Positions 24,888 through 33,796 of a DNA stretch of 64,000 nucleotides are shown here, piece by piece; positions within the stretch are counted from its first letter, which is position 1; every line of letters starts with the position of its first letter. Source of the DNA: Bradyrhizobium sp. SZCCT0153 (GTDB taxonomy: Bacteria; Pseudomonadota; Alphaproteobacteria; Rhizobiales; Xanthobacteraceae); the NCBI RefSeq assembly GCF_018129995.1, contig NZ_JAFCKS010000002.1:124001-188000 (forward strand), in the 5' to 3' direction. The notes under the pieces are model-generated. The model had not been told where the DNA came from. It saw only the letters and a list, made by a program, of their open reading frames with translations, and did not search any database. A program made the translations under genes and the position numbers.

Positions 24888-25759
24888 TCGAACTTCTCGA
24901 TGCGTTCGCCGAGCAGGCCGCGTGGGCGCACCAGCAGCACCAGGAACATCAGGATGTAGATCGAGGCTTCACCGGCGGCCGGCTCGAAATGAATGGCGAT
25001 GCCGCGCACCACGCCGACGAGCAGGGCGGAGATGACGACGCCCCAGAAGCTGCCGAGGCCGCCGATCACGACGACGACGAAGGCAATGGTCATGATCTCG
25101 GCGCCCATCGCCGGATGCACGGTGGTGATCGGCGCGAAGAAGGCGCCGCCGAGCGCGGCCATGCCGACGCCGAGCATTACGATCCCCGTCATGTAGGGCT
25201 GCAGCCGGATGCCGAGCGCCGCGACCATGTCGGGCCGCTGGATGCCGGCGCGCACCACGCGGCCGAACGAGGTCTTTTGCAGCAGCAGCCAGATCCCGAG
25301 CAGTATGGCGGCGACGACAGCGAGGATCAGCAGGCGATAGCGCGAGAACAGGAAATCGCCGACGATGACCGAGCCGCGAAAGCTTTGCGGGATCTCGGTC
25401 GAGACCGGCGCCGCGCCCCAGATCATGCGGATCGCCTGCTCTGCGACCATCGCAAGCCCGAAGGTCACGAGCAGGCTGAGGATCGGATCGGCGGAGTAGA
25501 AGCGCCGCAGGATGAAGCGCTCGAAGAGGATTCCGAGCAGCGCGACCGCGAAAGGCGAGATCGCCACCGAAGCGCCGAAGCCGAGACGCCTGGTCAGCTC
25601 GACGCTGACATAGGCGCCGAGCGCATAGAAGGCGCCATGCGCCAGATTGACGATGCCGCCGACCGAGAAGATCAGCGACAGCCCGAGCGCAATGAGAAGG
25701 TAATAGCCTCCGAGCACGAGGCCATTCACCACCTGTTCCAGCAAGAACTCGAACTGCAT
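24884..25759 (-). CDS. Branched-chain amino acid-type ABC permease, LivH
   Basis: A 291-residue membrane permease with about eight hydrophobic segments. It opens with FLLEQVVNGLVLGGYYLLIALGLSLIFSVGGIVNLAHG, the classic LivH beginning, and ends with the conserved RPRGLLGERIEKFE. It pairs with the LivM domain of the downstream fusion to form the membrane channel. Its stop overlaps the fusion's ATG by four bases, and it follows the binding-protein gene by about 19 bases, all in one operon. Confidence 0.92.
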   Translation of the reverse strand: MQFEFLLEQVVNGLVLGGYYLLIALGLSLIFSVGGIVNLAHGAFYALGAYVSVELTRRLGFGASVAISPFAVALLGILFERFILRRFYSADPILSLLVTFGLAMVAEQAIRMIWGAAPVSTEIPQSFRGSVIVGDFLFSRYRLLILAVVAAILLGIWLLLQKTSFGRVVRAGIQRPDMVAALGIRLQPYMTGIVMLGVGMAALGGAFFAPITTVHPAMGAEIMTIAFVVVVIGGLGSFWGVVISALLVGVVRGIAIHFEPAAGEASIYILMFLVLLVRPRGLLGERIEKFE

Positions 25760-25778
25760 GTTGCGTCCAAGCCGCGCC

Positions 25779-27023
25779 TCAGGCCTTCATCTCGCAAGGG
25801 TTCTGTTCCTTGGTCGGATAGATCGTCTCCAGCGGATCGCCCGCCCCCGGAACCGCATCGCCCAGCACCAGCATGTCCCACTGGTCCTTCATCTGGTCCT
25901 TCGGCTTCACGGTGAAGGGATAGGCCTCCTGCACGAGCTGATGGTCCCAGGAGCGGAAATAGGCCTTTCGCGCCTTGCCGATGTCGAACTGGGCCTGCTT
26001 CTCGAAATAGGCGATCAGTTCGTTGCTCTCGGTCGACTTCGTCGTGTTGATCGCTTCCGCCAGCAGCTTCAGCGTGACGTAATCGATCCAGGCGTGGTTC
26101 TCCGGCGGCTTGCCGTACTTCTTGCTGAAGGCCGCGACGAAGGCCTGCGACGTCGGATTGTTCAGCGTGTGATACCAGACCGTCGGCCAGGTACCGCCGA
26201 GATTGCCCGCGCCCGCGGCCCATGCATCGCCGGTGTTGAGATTGAAGCCGACCAGCGGGTAGGGCAGGCCGAACTCGGCATATTGCTTGACGAGGTTGGT
26301 CACCTGGTTGCCGGCGAGATTGCAGCAGACCACGTCGGGCTTGGCCTGGCGCACTTTCAGCAGATACGGGCTGAAATCGGTGGCGTCGGTTGCGATCAGC
26401 TCGTCGCCAATCAGGTTCGCCTCGTGCGTGCCGAAGAACGCCTTGGCGGCCTTCAGCAGGTCGTGGCCGAAGATGTAGTCGGCCGTGAGCGTGAAGAACT
26501 TCTTGCCCTTCACCATGCCCTGCTGCGACAGCGCGGTACCGACCGCGTTGACCATCACGGTGTTGGGGATGTCGCAGTGGAAGGCGTATTTGTTGCAGTT
26601 CTTGCCGCGTAGCGCGTCCGAGCGCGCGCCGGTCGAGAAGAACACCTTCTTGTTGCGCTCGGCGACCTGCATGATGGTGAGCGATGAGGCCGACGAGATC
26701 TCGCCAAGCAGCACCACTGCGCCGTCCTGCTCCAGCATGCGCTGCGCCTTGGTTGCGGCGGTGGCGGGGTTGATCGAGTCTTCCGATAACAGGTCGATCC
26801 GCTTGCCGAGGATGCCGCCGGACGCGTTGATCTCCTCGGCGGCGAGCTTGACGCCCAGTTGGGCGTAGCTGCCGATCACTCCGAGGAAGCCGGTCAGCGG
26901 TGTCAGGTGTCCGATCCGGATCCGCTCGGCCTGGGCCTTCACGATCGCCGGAAACCCAAATGCGGACGCGCCGACGAAGGCTGCGCCCGCGCGTAACAAC
27001 GTCCGTCGCGGGTAGCGGATCAT
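25779..27023 (-). CDS. ABC importer substrate-binding protein, LivK-like
   Basis: A 414-residue periplasmic binding protein of the Leu/Ile/Val (type I) fold. The signal YPRRTLLRAGAAF carries a twin-arginine motif, so Tat export is likely. The mature part starts near AERIRIGHLTPLTGFLG, then AAEEINASGGILGKRIDLLSED, typical of the family. The ATG at 27023 is chosen because GGGAGGAGACAG stands before it. Members of this group take up amino acids, amides or aromatic acids; the Tat signal and the neighbouring IclR regulator fit an aromatic or organic acid, but this is a guess. It is the first gene of the liv operon. Confidence 0.9.
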   Translation of the reverse strand: MIRYPRRTLLRAGAAFVGASAFGFPAIVKAQAERIRIGHLTPLTGFLGVIGSYAQLGVKLAAEEINASGGILGKRIDLLSEDSINPATAATKAQRMLEQDGAVVLLGEISSASSLTIMQVAERNKKVFFSTGARSDALRGKNCNKYAFHCDIPNTVMVNAVGTALSQQGMVKGKKFFTLTADYIFGHDLLKAAKAFFGTHEANLIGDELIATDATDFSPYLLKVRQAKPDVVCCNLAGNQVTNLVKQYAEFGLPYPLVGFNLNTGDAWAAGAGNLGGTWPTVWYHTLNNPTSQAFVAAFSKKYGKPPENHAWIDYVTLKLLAEAINTTKSTESNELIAYFEKQAQFDIGKARKAYFRSWDHQLVQEAYPFTVKPKDQMKDQWDMLVLGDAVPGAGDPLETIYPTKEQNPCEMKA

Positions 27024-27108
27024 GTCTGTCTCCTCCCGGGTGCACCGCGTGCCTCCCTTCAAAATCGGCCATCCGACAATGTGAGAGACGTTCTTCTAAT
27101 GCTGGAGG

Positions 27109-27137
27109 ATAATCCCGAACGCCGTCGCCGGTGTCAA
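27109..27137 (-). promoter_or_regulatory. Sigma-70 promoter of the liv operon
   Basis: On the minus strand a perfect TTGACA (27137-27132) is followed after 17 bases by GATTAT (27114-27109). It lies 85 bases ahead of the LivK start, just downstream of the IclR stop. Confidence 0.65.
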
Positions 27138-27164
27138 CCGGCAAAATCGCCGTTGATGCGCGTC

Positions 27165-28076
27165 CTAGACTTTCGGCGTGAACGCCTTGTGCGCCCGATC
27201 CTTGGCGCCGAATTCGGCCGACAGGCGGTCGGCGGCGGCCTGCACGATCTGCGCGCCGTCATGCAGCGCCTGGTTGGAGAGCCGCCAGATCGGCCCGGAA
27301 ATGCCGAGCGCGCCGATCACCTGTCCGGTGAAGTCGGTCACGGGCACGGCGACGCAGCGCACTTCCGGATTGAACTCGCCGTCGTCGAAGGCAACCCCGG
27401 TGCGCTGCACCTCGGCGATCTCGCGCATCAGCGCGCCGGGATTGCTGATGGATTTGGGCGTCGAGGGCTTGAGCTCCACGCGATCGATGAAACGCTTGAA
27501 CTGTTCCGGGCGGAGCGAGGCCAGGATGATCTTGCCGAGCGCGGTGCAATGGGCGGGCCGCACCACACCGACACGGTCGGTCAGCTGAAACGCGCCGGGA
27601 CCGCTGGTGCGGGCGACGACGATCACTGCATCGCCCATACGCACGGCAAAATGGCCGCTTTCGCCGGTCTGGCGCGACAGCTCCTCCAGTACGGGCGTTG
27701 CGACATTGACCATCTCGATCTCGTCCAGCGCGCTTGCCGCGAGCGCGAACAAGGGGCGCCCGATGCGGTAGCGCTTGTTGTCCTTCTCCTGGCGGAGGTA
27801 GCCGAGCGAGACCATGGTCTTGGCGAGATGAAAGGTCGTCGAGTTGTGCAGGCCGACCAGCTTGCTCAGTTCCGCAAGCCCGATTCCCTCGCGGTGGCGC
27901 GCCACTTCTTCGAGGATCGAGAAGGCGCGCCCGAGCGACTGAACCCCGCCGCCGCGCTGCTTGTCTTCGGCATCATCGTCGCCCTCAGCCTTGGGGGCGG
28001 AGACCAGTTTGGCAATCGCGGCCTTGCGCGGGCTGGCGGGCTTCTCGCTTGTGCTGGGCTTGGTACGCGATCTCAA
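27165..28076 (-). CDS. IclR family transcriptional regulator
   Basis: A 303-residue regulator. After a basic, disordered lead (about 1-50) there is a winged helix (VQSLGRAFSILEEVARHREGIGLAELSKLVGLHNSTTFHLAKTMVSLGYL) and a C-terminal effector domain with the IclR pattern (FQLTDRVGVVRPAHCTALGKIIL and GVAFDDGEFNPEVRCVAVPV). A TTG start at 28076 is chosen because GGAGG lies 7 bases before it; an ATG at 28208 would extend the protein by 44 residues but has no ribosome site. IclR proteins commonly control the adjacent catabolic genes. The liv operon lies downstream on the same strand and the ThDP operon is divergent. Confidence 0.88.
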   Translation of the reverse strand: MRSRTKPSTSEKPASPRKAAIAKLVSAPKAEGDDDAEDKQRGGGVQSLGRAFSILEEVARHREGIGLAELSKLVGLHNSTTFHLAKTMVSLGYLRQEKDNKRYRIGRPLFALAASALDEIEMVNVATPVLEELSRQTGESGHFAVRMGDAVIVVARTSGPGAFQLTDRVGVVRPAHCTALGKIILASLRPEQFKRFIDRVELKPSTPKSISNPGALMREIAEVQRTGVAFDDGEFNPEVRCVAVPVTDFTGQVIGALGISGPIWRLSNQALHDGAQIVQAAADRLSAEFGAKDRAHKAFTPKV

Positions 28077-28194
28077 GGACACCCCTCCGGCAAATCCGTC
28101 GTGACTCGATGCTGCGACAGTAGCACGCCAATTCGTGCCGGCGTCGGACTCGAGCTTCGCATTTTCCGCCGGCACGAGCCTACCACAATATAAA

Positions 28195-28223
28195 TTGACG
28201 TACAGCATTATGAGAAATAGGGT
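28195..28223 (+). promoter_or_regulatory. Possible promoter of the ThDP enzyme operon
   Basis: TTGACG and TAGGGT are 17 bases apart on the plus strand, in an AT-richer intergenic patch between the IclR gene and the divergent ThDP enzyme gene. The patch also contains short inverted motifs (ATAA...TTAT) that could bind the IclR protein. Confidence 0.4.
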
Positions 28224-28302
28224 GCCCGCGGCCTAACGACGACCGCGCCGTGTTTTCCGCCCCGGTCCACAAGAAGTCGTGGGCCGAGAGGGAGACGGGT
28301 TG

Positions 28303-30102
28303 ATGTCGAGAAACATGCTCAATGGCGCCCAGGTCATTGTCGACTATCTGATCCAGGAGAAGGTGCCGCAGGTGTTCGGGCTCTGCGGCCACGGCAACAT
28401 CCAGTTCATCGATGCTCTGTACGAACGTTCTTCCGAGATCAAGACGATCTCCGTGCATCACGAGAGCGTCGCCGGCTTCATGGCGGACGTCTATTATCGC
28501 GTCTCCGGCAGGCCAACCGCGACCTTCACCTCGTGCGGGCCCGGCTCGGCCAATCTTCCGATCTCGCTCGCCAACGCCTTCCTCGATTCCGTGCCGTTCA
28601 TGGCGATCACCGGCAACGTGCCGACCAGCCAGTTCAACCGCGGCGCGTTCCAGGAGATGTACCGGCACTATCAGGCCGACTTCCCCTCGACCGTGCGCAC
28701 GATGTGCAAGAAGGTGTTTCAGCCGACGCGCGGCGAGATGGTTCCGCTTGCGATACGGCAGGCCTGGAAGACGATGATCACGGGCCGGCCGGGGCCGGTA
28801 GTGGTCGACGTCCCCTTCGACGTCTTCATGGAATCAGCCGCGGAAGAGGCGCCGAAGGCGATCGAGTGGAACGCCAACATTTCCAGCCGCTGCGGTGCCG
28901 ATCCTGAGGGCGTGGAGAAGGCGGTCGACATGCTGCTCGCGGCCGAGCGGCCGGTCATGCTGGTCGGGCAGGGCGTGCGCTATGGCGGTGCGGCGGACGA
29001 GCTGCGCAAGCTGGCCGAACGGCTTCAGATTCCGGTCGCCGCGTCCGCGAGCGGTCTCGGCGCGCTCGACGTCAATCATCCGCTTGCGCTCGGCCTCGTC
29101 GCGCGCGCCGGGCACTATCAGGCCAATCACGCGACGCGGCAGGCCGACGTGCTGCTCGCACTTGGCGTCCGCTTCGACGATCGCACCTCGAGTTCGTGGA
29201 TTCCAGGCTATTCCTTCACGATTCCGCCGACGCGGCTGATCCACGTCGACATCGATCCCGAGGAGATCGGCCGCAACTATCCCGTCGCGCTGGGACTGAT
29301 GGCCGATGTTCGCACCTTCCTGCGCCAGGTGCATGCGGAGCTCGACCGCCGCGACAACCTATTCAAGAAGTCAGACGCCCGCAAGAAATGGCTGGCGCAG
29401 ATCGACACCTACCGAAAGGAGTGGGACAAATTCGTCGCGCCCGGCTTCTCCGACGACACCACGCCGATCAACCCGCAGCGCGCGGCCGCCGAGATCGACA
29501 AGGCGCTGCCGGAAGACGCCATCCTCGTCTCCGACATTGGCGTGCACCACAACTGGCTGCTCGGCTTCTGCAAGCCGAAGCGGCCGGACTCGCTGATTGG
29601 CTCGATGGGATTCGGTCCGATGGGCTTTGGCGTCGCCGGCGTGATGGGCGCGAAATTCGCGGCGCCCGATCGTCCCTGCGTGTCCGTCTGCGGCGACGGC
29701 GCCTTCTTCATGCATGCCCACGTGCTCGGCACCGCGGTCGAGTACAATCTGCCCGTGGTCTGGGTGGTCTGGAACAATTACGCTTATGCCTCGATCCGCG
29801 GACTTCAGCGCGGCTATCTCGGCGGGCGCGAGCTTGCGACCGACTTCAAGCATCCGGACACAGGCCAACGCTACAATCCGGATTTCGCGGCGATGGCGCG
29901 CTCCTGCGGCGTCGAGGGCGTGCGGGTCGATCGCGCCGGCGATCTTGGCGAGGCGATCCGCAAGGGCATCGCCGCCAACAAGCCGTATCTGATCGACGTC
30001 GACATCGCCGCCGACGTCAATCCGTCGGGCGCCGGCGTCTGGGAGCTGCCGGGCCTCGGCCAGAGCAAGGCCGGCATCGGCACCCGGTTCCAGCCGGGCT
30101 GA
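28303..30102 (+). CDS. Thiamine diphosphate-dependent enzyme (acetolactate synthase-like)
   Basis: A 599-residue ThDP enzyme with the three-domain order of acetolactate synthase and oxo-acid decarboxylases. The N-terminal PYR domain has the catalytic Glu in ISVHHESVAGFMAD. A central domain spans about 200-350, and the C-terminal PP domain has the ThDP motif GDGAFFMHA ending ...VWNN. The ATG at 28303 follows GAGGGAG. It could be a carboligase or decarboxylase; the reaction cannot be told from sequence alone. The downstream SDR and cupin are on the same strand with short gaps, so the three probably act in one pathway with uptake by the liv importer. Confidence 0.88.
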   Translation: MSRNMLNGAQVIVDYLIQEKVPQVFGLCGHGNIQFIDALYERSSEIKTISVHHESVAGFMADVYYRVSGRPTATFTSCGPGSANLPISLANAFLDSVPFMAITGNVPTSQFNRGAFQEMYRHYQADFPSTVRTMCKKVFQPTRGEMVPLAIRQAWKTMITGRPGPVVVDVPFDVFMESAAEEAPKAIEWNANISSRCGADPEGVEKAVDMLLAAERPVMLVGQGVRYGGAADELRKLAERLQIPVAASASGLGALDVNHPLALGLVARAGHYQANHATRQADVLLALGVRFDDRTSSSWIPGYSFTIPPTRLIHVDIDPEEIGRNYPVALGLMADVRTFLRQVHAELDRRDNLFKKSDARKKWLAQIDTYRKEWDKFVAPGFSDDTTPINPQRAAAEIDKALPEDAILVSDIGVHHNWLLGFCKPKRPDSLIGSMGFGPMGFGVAGVMGAKFAAPDRPCVSVCGDGAFFMHAHVLGTAVEYNLPVVWVVWNNYAYASIRGLQRGYLGGRELATDFKHPDTGQRYNPDFAAMARSCGVEGVRVDRAGDLGEAIRKGIAANKPYLIDVDIAADVNPSGAGVWELPGLGQSKAGIGTRFQPG

Positions 30103-30148
30103 CCGAGGGTCGCAAATCGCCCATCAAGAACATGTCGGGGAGATCGGA

Positions 30149-30853
30149 ATGACGTTCGCAGGCAAAAAGGTCGTCGTGGTCGGCGGCTCCTCAGGCATCG
30201 GACTTGCCACGGCGGAGCTTGCGACGAGAGAGGGCGCGCAGGTCATCATCGCCTCGCGCAGCGCCGCAAAGCTCGATCCGGTCGCGGAGCGGTTGAAGGT
30301 GACTGCGATCCCCGCCGACGTCACCAGCGACCAGAGCGTCGCCGAGCTGTTCCGCCGCACCGGCCCGGTCGATCACGTCGTGCTGACGGCCGCCCAGCTT
30401 CGCACCGGCCCGTTCAAGACTGTGGCGATGGACGATGTCCGCGCCACCATGGAAGGCAAGTTCTGGGGCGCCTGGCGCGTCGCGCGCGAAGCCGAGATCA
30501 GGCCTGGCGGCTCGCTTACGTTCGTGACCGGCTTCCTCAGCGTTCGGCCGCGGCCGAACTCGGCGATCATCAGCGCCGCAAACGGCGCGCTGGAATCGCT
30601 GGCCCGCGCGCTCGCGCTGGAGCTGGCACCGGTGCGCGTCAATGCGGTCTCGCCCGGCGTGATCGACACGCCGATCCGGGCTGCGATGCCGGAAGCGGCG
30701 CGCCAGGAGATGCTGGCCAGGACGGCGGCCGCGCTGCCGGTCGGCCGTGTCGGCATGGCCGAGGACATCGCCCGGCAGATCGCGAGCTTCATGGCGAACG
30801 GTTTTGCGACCGGATCGATCGTCTATGTCGATGGCGGAGCGCTGGTGAATTGA
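30149..30853 (+). CDS. SDR family protein with altered active site
   Basis: A 234-residue short-chain dehydrogenase/reductase fold protein. The nucleotide-binding motif is normal ([11 protein letters not shown], residues 10-20), as are the ADVTS segment near 56 and the [12 protein letters not shown] stretch. At the place of the catalytic YxxxK ([13 protein letters not shown]) there is Ile141 and Asn145, so both the Tyr and the Lys are absent. The usual Ser before it is also not obvious (LTFVTGFL). Either it works by another mechanism or it serves a binding role. It follows the ThDP gene by 46 bases, in one likely operon. Confidence 0.85.
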   Translation: MTFAGKKVVVVGGSSGIGLATAELATREGAQVIIASRSAAKLDPVAERLKVTAIPADVTSDQSVAELFRRTGPVDHVVLTAAQLRTGPFKTVAMDDVRATMEGKFWGAWRVAREAEIRPGGSLTFVTGFLSVRPRPNSAIISAANGALESLARALALELAPVRVNAVSPGVIDTPIRAAMPEAARQEMLARTAAALPVGRVGMAEDIARQIASFMANGFATGSIVYVDGGALVN

Positions 30854-30876
30854 GACGCGCGAAAGGGAGCATGATC

Positions 30877-31260
30877 ATGGCCGAGGAGAGCAACGGCGCC
30901 TTCATCCGCAACATTGCCGAGGTGCCCTGGCGCGAATTCCCCAATCACTTCGGCGGCGCGCTGTCAAAGCCGCTGGTGATGCCGGAGACCGCGGGCTCGC
31001 GCCGGATCGACTACCGCATCTCGATGTACCAGCCGATGGCTTATGTCGCGCGGCACCGCCACAAGGTGCAGGAACAGGTTTATCACGTCCTCGACGGCGA
31101 GGGGCTGATGGAGATCGCCGGCAAGAACCACATCGTGCGCAAGCACGACGTGATCTTCCTGCCGCCCGGCGTCGAGCACGCGATCTCGAATTCGGGCCTG
31201 ACCGACCTCGTTTTCCTGGTGGTGACGTCGCCGGTGACCGACGACGAGAAGCCGGTGTGA
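30877..31260 (+). CDS. Cupin domain-containing protein
   Basis: A 127-residue single-cupin protein. The metal-binding motif appears as ARHRHKVQEQVYHVLDGEG (two His, then Glu), and the second motif as FLPPGVEHAISNSG (His). The beta-barrel is complete. Small cupins of this type act as isomerases, dioxygenases or regulators. The second ATG (30877) is chosen because GGGAG sits 7 bases before it. It is the last gene of the ThDP/SDR/cupin group and converges on the lytic transglycosylase. Confidence 0.85.
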   Translation: MAEESNGAFIRNIAEVPWREFPNHFGGALSKPLVMPETAGSRRIDYRISMYQPMAYVARHRHKVQEQVYHVLDGEGLMEIAGKNHIVRKHDVIFLPPGVEHAISNSGLTDLVFLVVTSPVTDDEKPV

Positions 31261-31264
31261 CTGG

Positions 31265-32212
31265 TCAGCGCTCGCTCGATGCGAGGCGGATAGCGCGGGC
31301 CTTCGCGCTCTTTCCGGCCGCACGTGCCGCAATCATGCTGCGCGCCTTGCCATGGGTGCCCTTACGGATCACGGATGCAAGCCGCTTGCGCAGCCGGTCG
31401 GTCGCCAATCGCGCCGCCAGCTGCTCTGCCTTGCGAATGATGGTTGTGACCGAGGGCGTCAGGTTGACCGGAACCCAGGCGACGTCCTTCGTCTTGGACA
31501 GGCTGCCGATGCCTTCGCACGGCGCTTCGCGCGGCAGATCGATCCGGATCGCGAGCGCTTCGGTGCGTTCGGTCCAGTCCTCGGCCTTGGTGCCGGTGAT
31601 GATGCGGACATAGTCGCGCGTCTCGCGCGGCAACTCGCTCTCTTTGGCAAGCCATTTCTGGATCCGGCCGGGGCCCGCATTATATGCGGCCGCGGCGAGG
31701 CCGAGATTGCCGAAATCGTCGCGGAGCTTGCGCAGGAACTTGGCCGATGCCGGCAGCGCCTTCATCGCATCGAAGGGATCATCCAGCCCGACCTCGGCTG
31801 CCGTTTCCGGCATGAACTGTGCAACGCCCTGCGCGCCGGCCTGGCTGACCTCGTTGGACTTGAAGCGGCTCTCCTGCCAGATCAGGCGCGCGAAGAACGG
31901 CACCGGAATGCCGCTGGCCTCGGCGGCTTCACGAAGCGCGTGGCAAAAGCGTTCAGTCGGCGACACCGGCGCTTGTGCGACCGGTTCGGCCGCAGGCAGC
32001 GGCTCGGGTGTCTCCTCATAGGCCGCGCGTGCATTGGCGAGCTCGATCGCGTGCACGCTTGCGAGGAACAGCTCGACCACCGGAACAAGTGGCGAGGCTT
32101 GGGTGTTTTGAAGAACGGCGCGATCGAAGGCCGATGTTTGCCGGGACGCCGACGGATCGAGGTCGCACATCAGAATCAGAAACGCGGCGCAAGCCGCGAT
32201 GACAAATCGCAT
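31265..32212 (-). CDS. Lytic transglycosylase, SLT domain
   Basis: A 315-residue cell-wall enzyme that cleaves peptidoglycan glycan strands. A signal peptide (MRFVIAACAAFLILMCDL) may route it to the periplasm. The SLT domain (about 90-190) has the catalytic Glu in IWQESRFKSNEVSQAGAQG, then GVAQFMPETAAEVGL and AAYNAGPGRI, all family hallmarks. A C-terminal region of about 100 residues is rich in basic residues (RKRLASVIRKGTHGKARS). It is divergent from an L,D-transpeptidase gene, so the two may be co-regulated for wall remodelling. Confidence 0.9.
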   Translation of the reverse strand: MRFVIAACAAFLILMCDLDPSASRQTSAFDRAVLQNTQASPLVPVVELFLASVHAIELANARAAYEETPEPLPAAEPVAQAPVSPTERFCHALREAAEASGIPVPFFARLIWQESRFKSNEVSQAGAQGVAQFMPETAAEVGLDDPFDAMKALPASAKFLRKLRDDFGNLGLAAAAYNAGPGRIQKWLAKESELPRETRDYVRIITGTKAEDWTERTEALAIRIDLPREAPCEGIGSLSKTKDVAWVPVNLTPSVTTIIRKAEQLAARLATDRLRKRLASVIRKGTHGKARSMIAARAAGKSAKARAIRLASSER

Positions 32213-32393
32213 TGCGTGGACACCCTCGAACTGTGGGATGAACGGGCCAGCGCTGCGCCGGCGATAAGAAGTTCTTAACCGTCCGATTGCGGCAAAGCTG
32301 CGGTCTCGTCGGTTCCGTCGGTGTTACTACGGTGTTCCCGCAGAGAAACTTTCCGCGGTTCTTACGGGGCATTGGCGAATTGGGACGAGCGAC

Positions 32394-33428
32394 ATGATGC
32401 GATGGGTAATTGGCGCGGTGATCTCGCTGTGGGTGACCTGTCCGGCGCTCGCGAACAATCTCGATGCTGCCGCGGTGAACGACGCTGCGCGTCCTGCGAA
32501 GCAGCCTGCGACCGACAAGGTCACCGCATCGGTCGTGAAGCTCCAGGTCCTGCTCGATCGGGCGCAGTTCTCACCCGGCGAAATCGACGGCAAGTTCGGT
32601 GAGAACGCGCAGAAGGCGCTGAAGGCATTTGCCGAGCAGAACGGGTTCGCATCCGACAAGACTATCGCGCCGGAGCTGTGGGACAGGCTGAGCGCGGCAA
32701 GCGAAGGTGCCATGATCGTCGACTACAAGATCACCGACTCCGACGTGAAGGGGCCGTTCCTGAAAGAGCTGCCCAGCAAGCTGGAGGACATGAAGTCACT
32801 GCAGGCGCTGAGCTACACCAGCCCGCGCGAAGGGCTCGCCGAGAAATTCCATATGAGCGAGGATTTGCTGCGGACGCTCAATCCCGGCAAGTCGTTCGAC
32901 AAGGCGGGCGAGACCGTCGTCGTCGCGAATGTCTCGGCACAGCGCGAGCTGCCGCGTATCGCGCGGCTCGAGGTCGACAAGACGGGCGAGACCTTGAAGG
33001 CCTTCGACGGGAGCGACCGCCTCGTCGCGTTCTACCCGGCGTCAATCGGCAGTCCGGACCGCCCCACGCCGAGCGGCGCGCTCAAGGTGACCGCTACCGA
33101 CGAGAAGCCGACCTATCACTACAATCCCGAGTACAAGTTCCACAGCGTCAAGTCGAAGAAGCCGTTCGACGTCAAGCCGGGGCCGAACAATCCCGTCGGA
33201 GCGTACTGGATCGGTCTCTCCGCGCAGGGTTACGGCATTCACGGAACGGCGGAGCCCGACAAGGTCAGCAAGTCCGCTTCGCACGGCTGCATCAGGCTGA
33301 CCAATTGGGACGTGCGCCGGCTTGGCGACAACGTCAAGCGCGGCACGCCGGTCGTTTTCCTGGATGCGCCGACGGACTCCTCCTCCAGGCAGCAGGGGAA
33401 GTCCCGCGGCAAGCGCGCCTCGCGCTAG
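32394..33428 (+). CDS. L,D-transpeptidase (YkuD) with peptidoglycan-binding domain
   Basis: A 344-residue secreted enzyme forming 3-3 crosslinks in peptidoglycan or attaching proteins to it. A signal peptide (MMRWVIGAVISLWVTCPALAN) is followed by a peptidoglycan-binding helix bundle (VVKLQVLLDRAQFSPGEIDG at about 47-66) and a linker. The YkuD domain (about 195-325) has the catalytic signature HGTAEP...SHGCIRLTNWD (Cys as nucleophile). It ends in a basic Ser/Arg tail. The start follows a GGGACGAGC site. It is divergent from the lytic transglycosylase gene. Confidence 0.92.
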   Translation: MMRWVIGAVISLWVTCPALANNLDAAAVNDAARPAKQPATDKVTASVVKLQVLLDRAQFSPGEIDGKFGENAQKALKAFAEQNGFASDKTIAPELWDRLSAASEGAMIVDYKITDSDVKGPFLKELPSKLEDMKSLQALSYTSPREGLAEKFHMSEDLLRTLNPGKSFDKAGETVVVANVSAQRELPRIARLEVDKTGETLKAFDGSDRLVAFYPASIGSPDRPTPSGALKVTATDEKPTYHYNPEYKFHSVKSKKPFDVKPGPNNPVGAYWIGLSAQGYGIHGTAEPDKVSKSASHGCIRLTNWDVRRLGDNVKRGTPVVFLDAPTDSSSRQQGKSRGKRASR

Positions 33429-33441
33429 TCTAGTCCTTGAA

Positions 33442-33717
33442 CTAGTCCTTGGGAAAGTCCTTGCGCATCGCGATCTCGGCGGCATCGCCGGGCGACAGCA
33501 CCGTCTGGTCGAACGCTGCTTGCGGCCTCGCCATGATGTCGTAGAGCGAGATGCCCTTGATGGGCTTGCCCATGAGTTCGCGGACGCAGTCGGCGAGCGT
33601 GCCGTTATAGACGAGATAGGGCGGGCCGCGGTTCTTCTGCCTCTCGCCCTTCAGCGACGGCCACTTCTTCAGCTCGGCCGGCGCGTCATAGGCGATCGGC
33701 GATTCCTCTTTGAACAT
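33442..33717 (-). CDS. Small hypothetical protein (91 aa)
   Basis: A 91-residue soluble protein of unknown function. It has a middle segment YNGTLADCVRELMGKPIKGISLYDIM and a C-terminal acidic-basic stretch (PGDAAEIAMRKDFPKD). It contains no membrane segment or signal. Bradyrhizobium genomes carry similar short proteins, as far as I recall. It converges on the L,D-transpeptidase gene with a gap of 13 bases. The ATG at 33717 has AGGGGCC a few bases ahead. Confidence 0.6.
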   Translation of the reverse strand: MFKEESPIAYDAPAELKKWPSLKGERQKNRGPPYLVYNGTLADCVRELMGKPIKGISLYDIMARPQAAFDQTVLSPGDAAEIAMRKDFPKD

Positions 33718-33796
33718 GCGCTTGGCCCCTGAAGGCGTGGATAGCCCAAAAATCCTAGGGTTGCCCGGCTAACGCTTGTTAAAGAATTAGTTCAAA

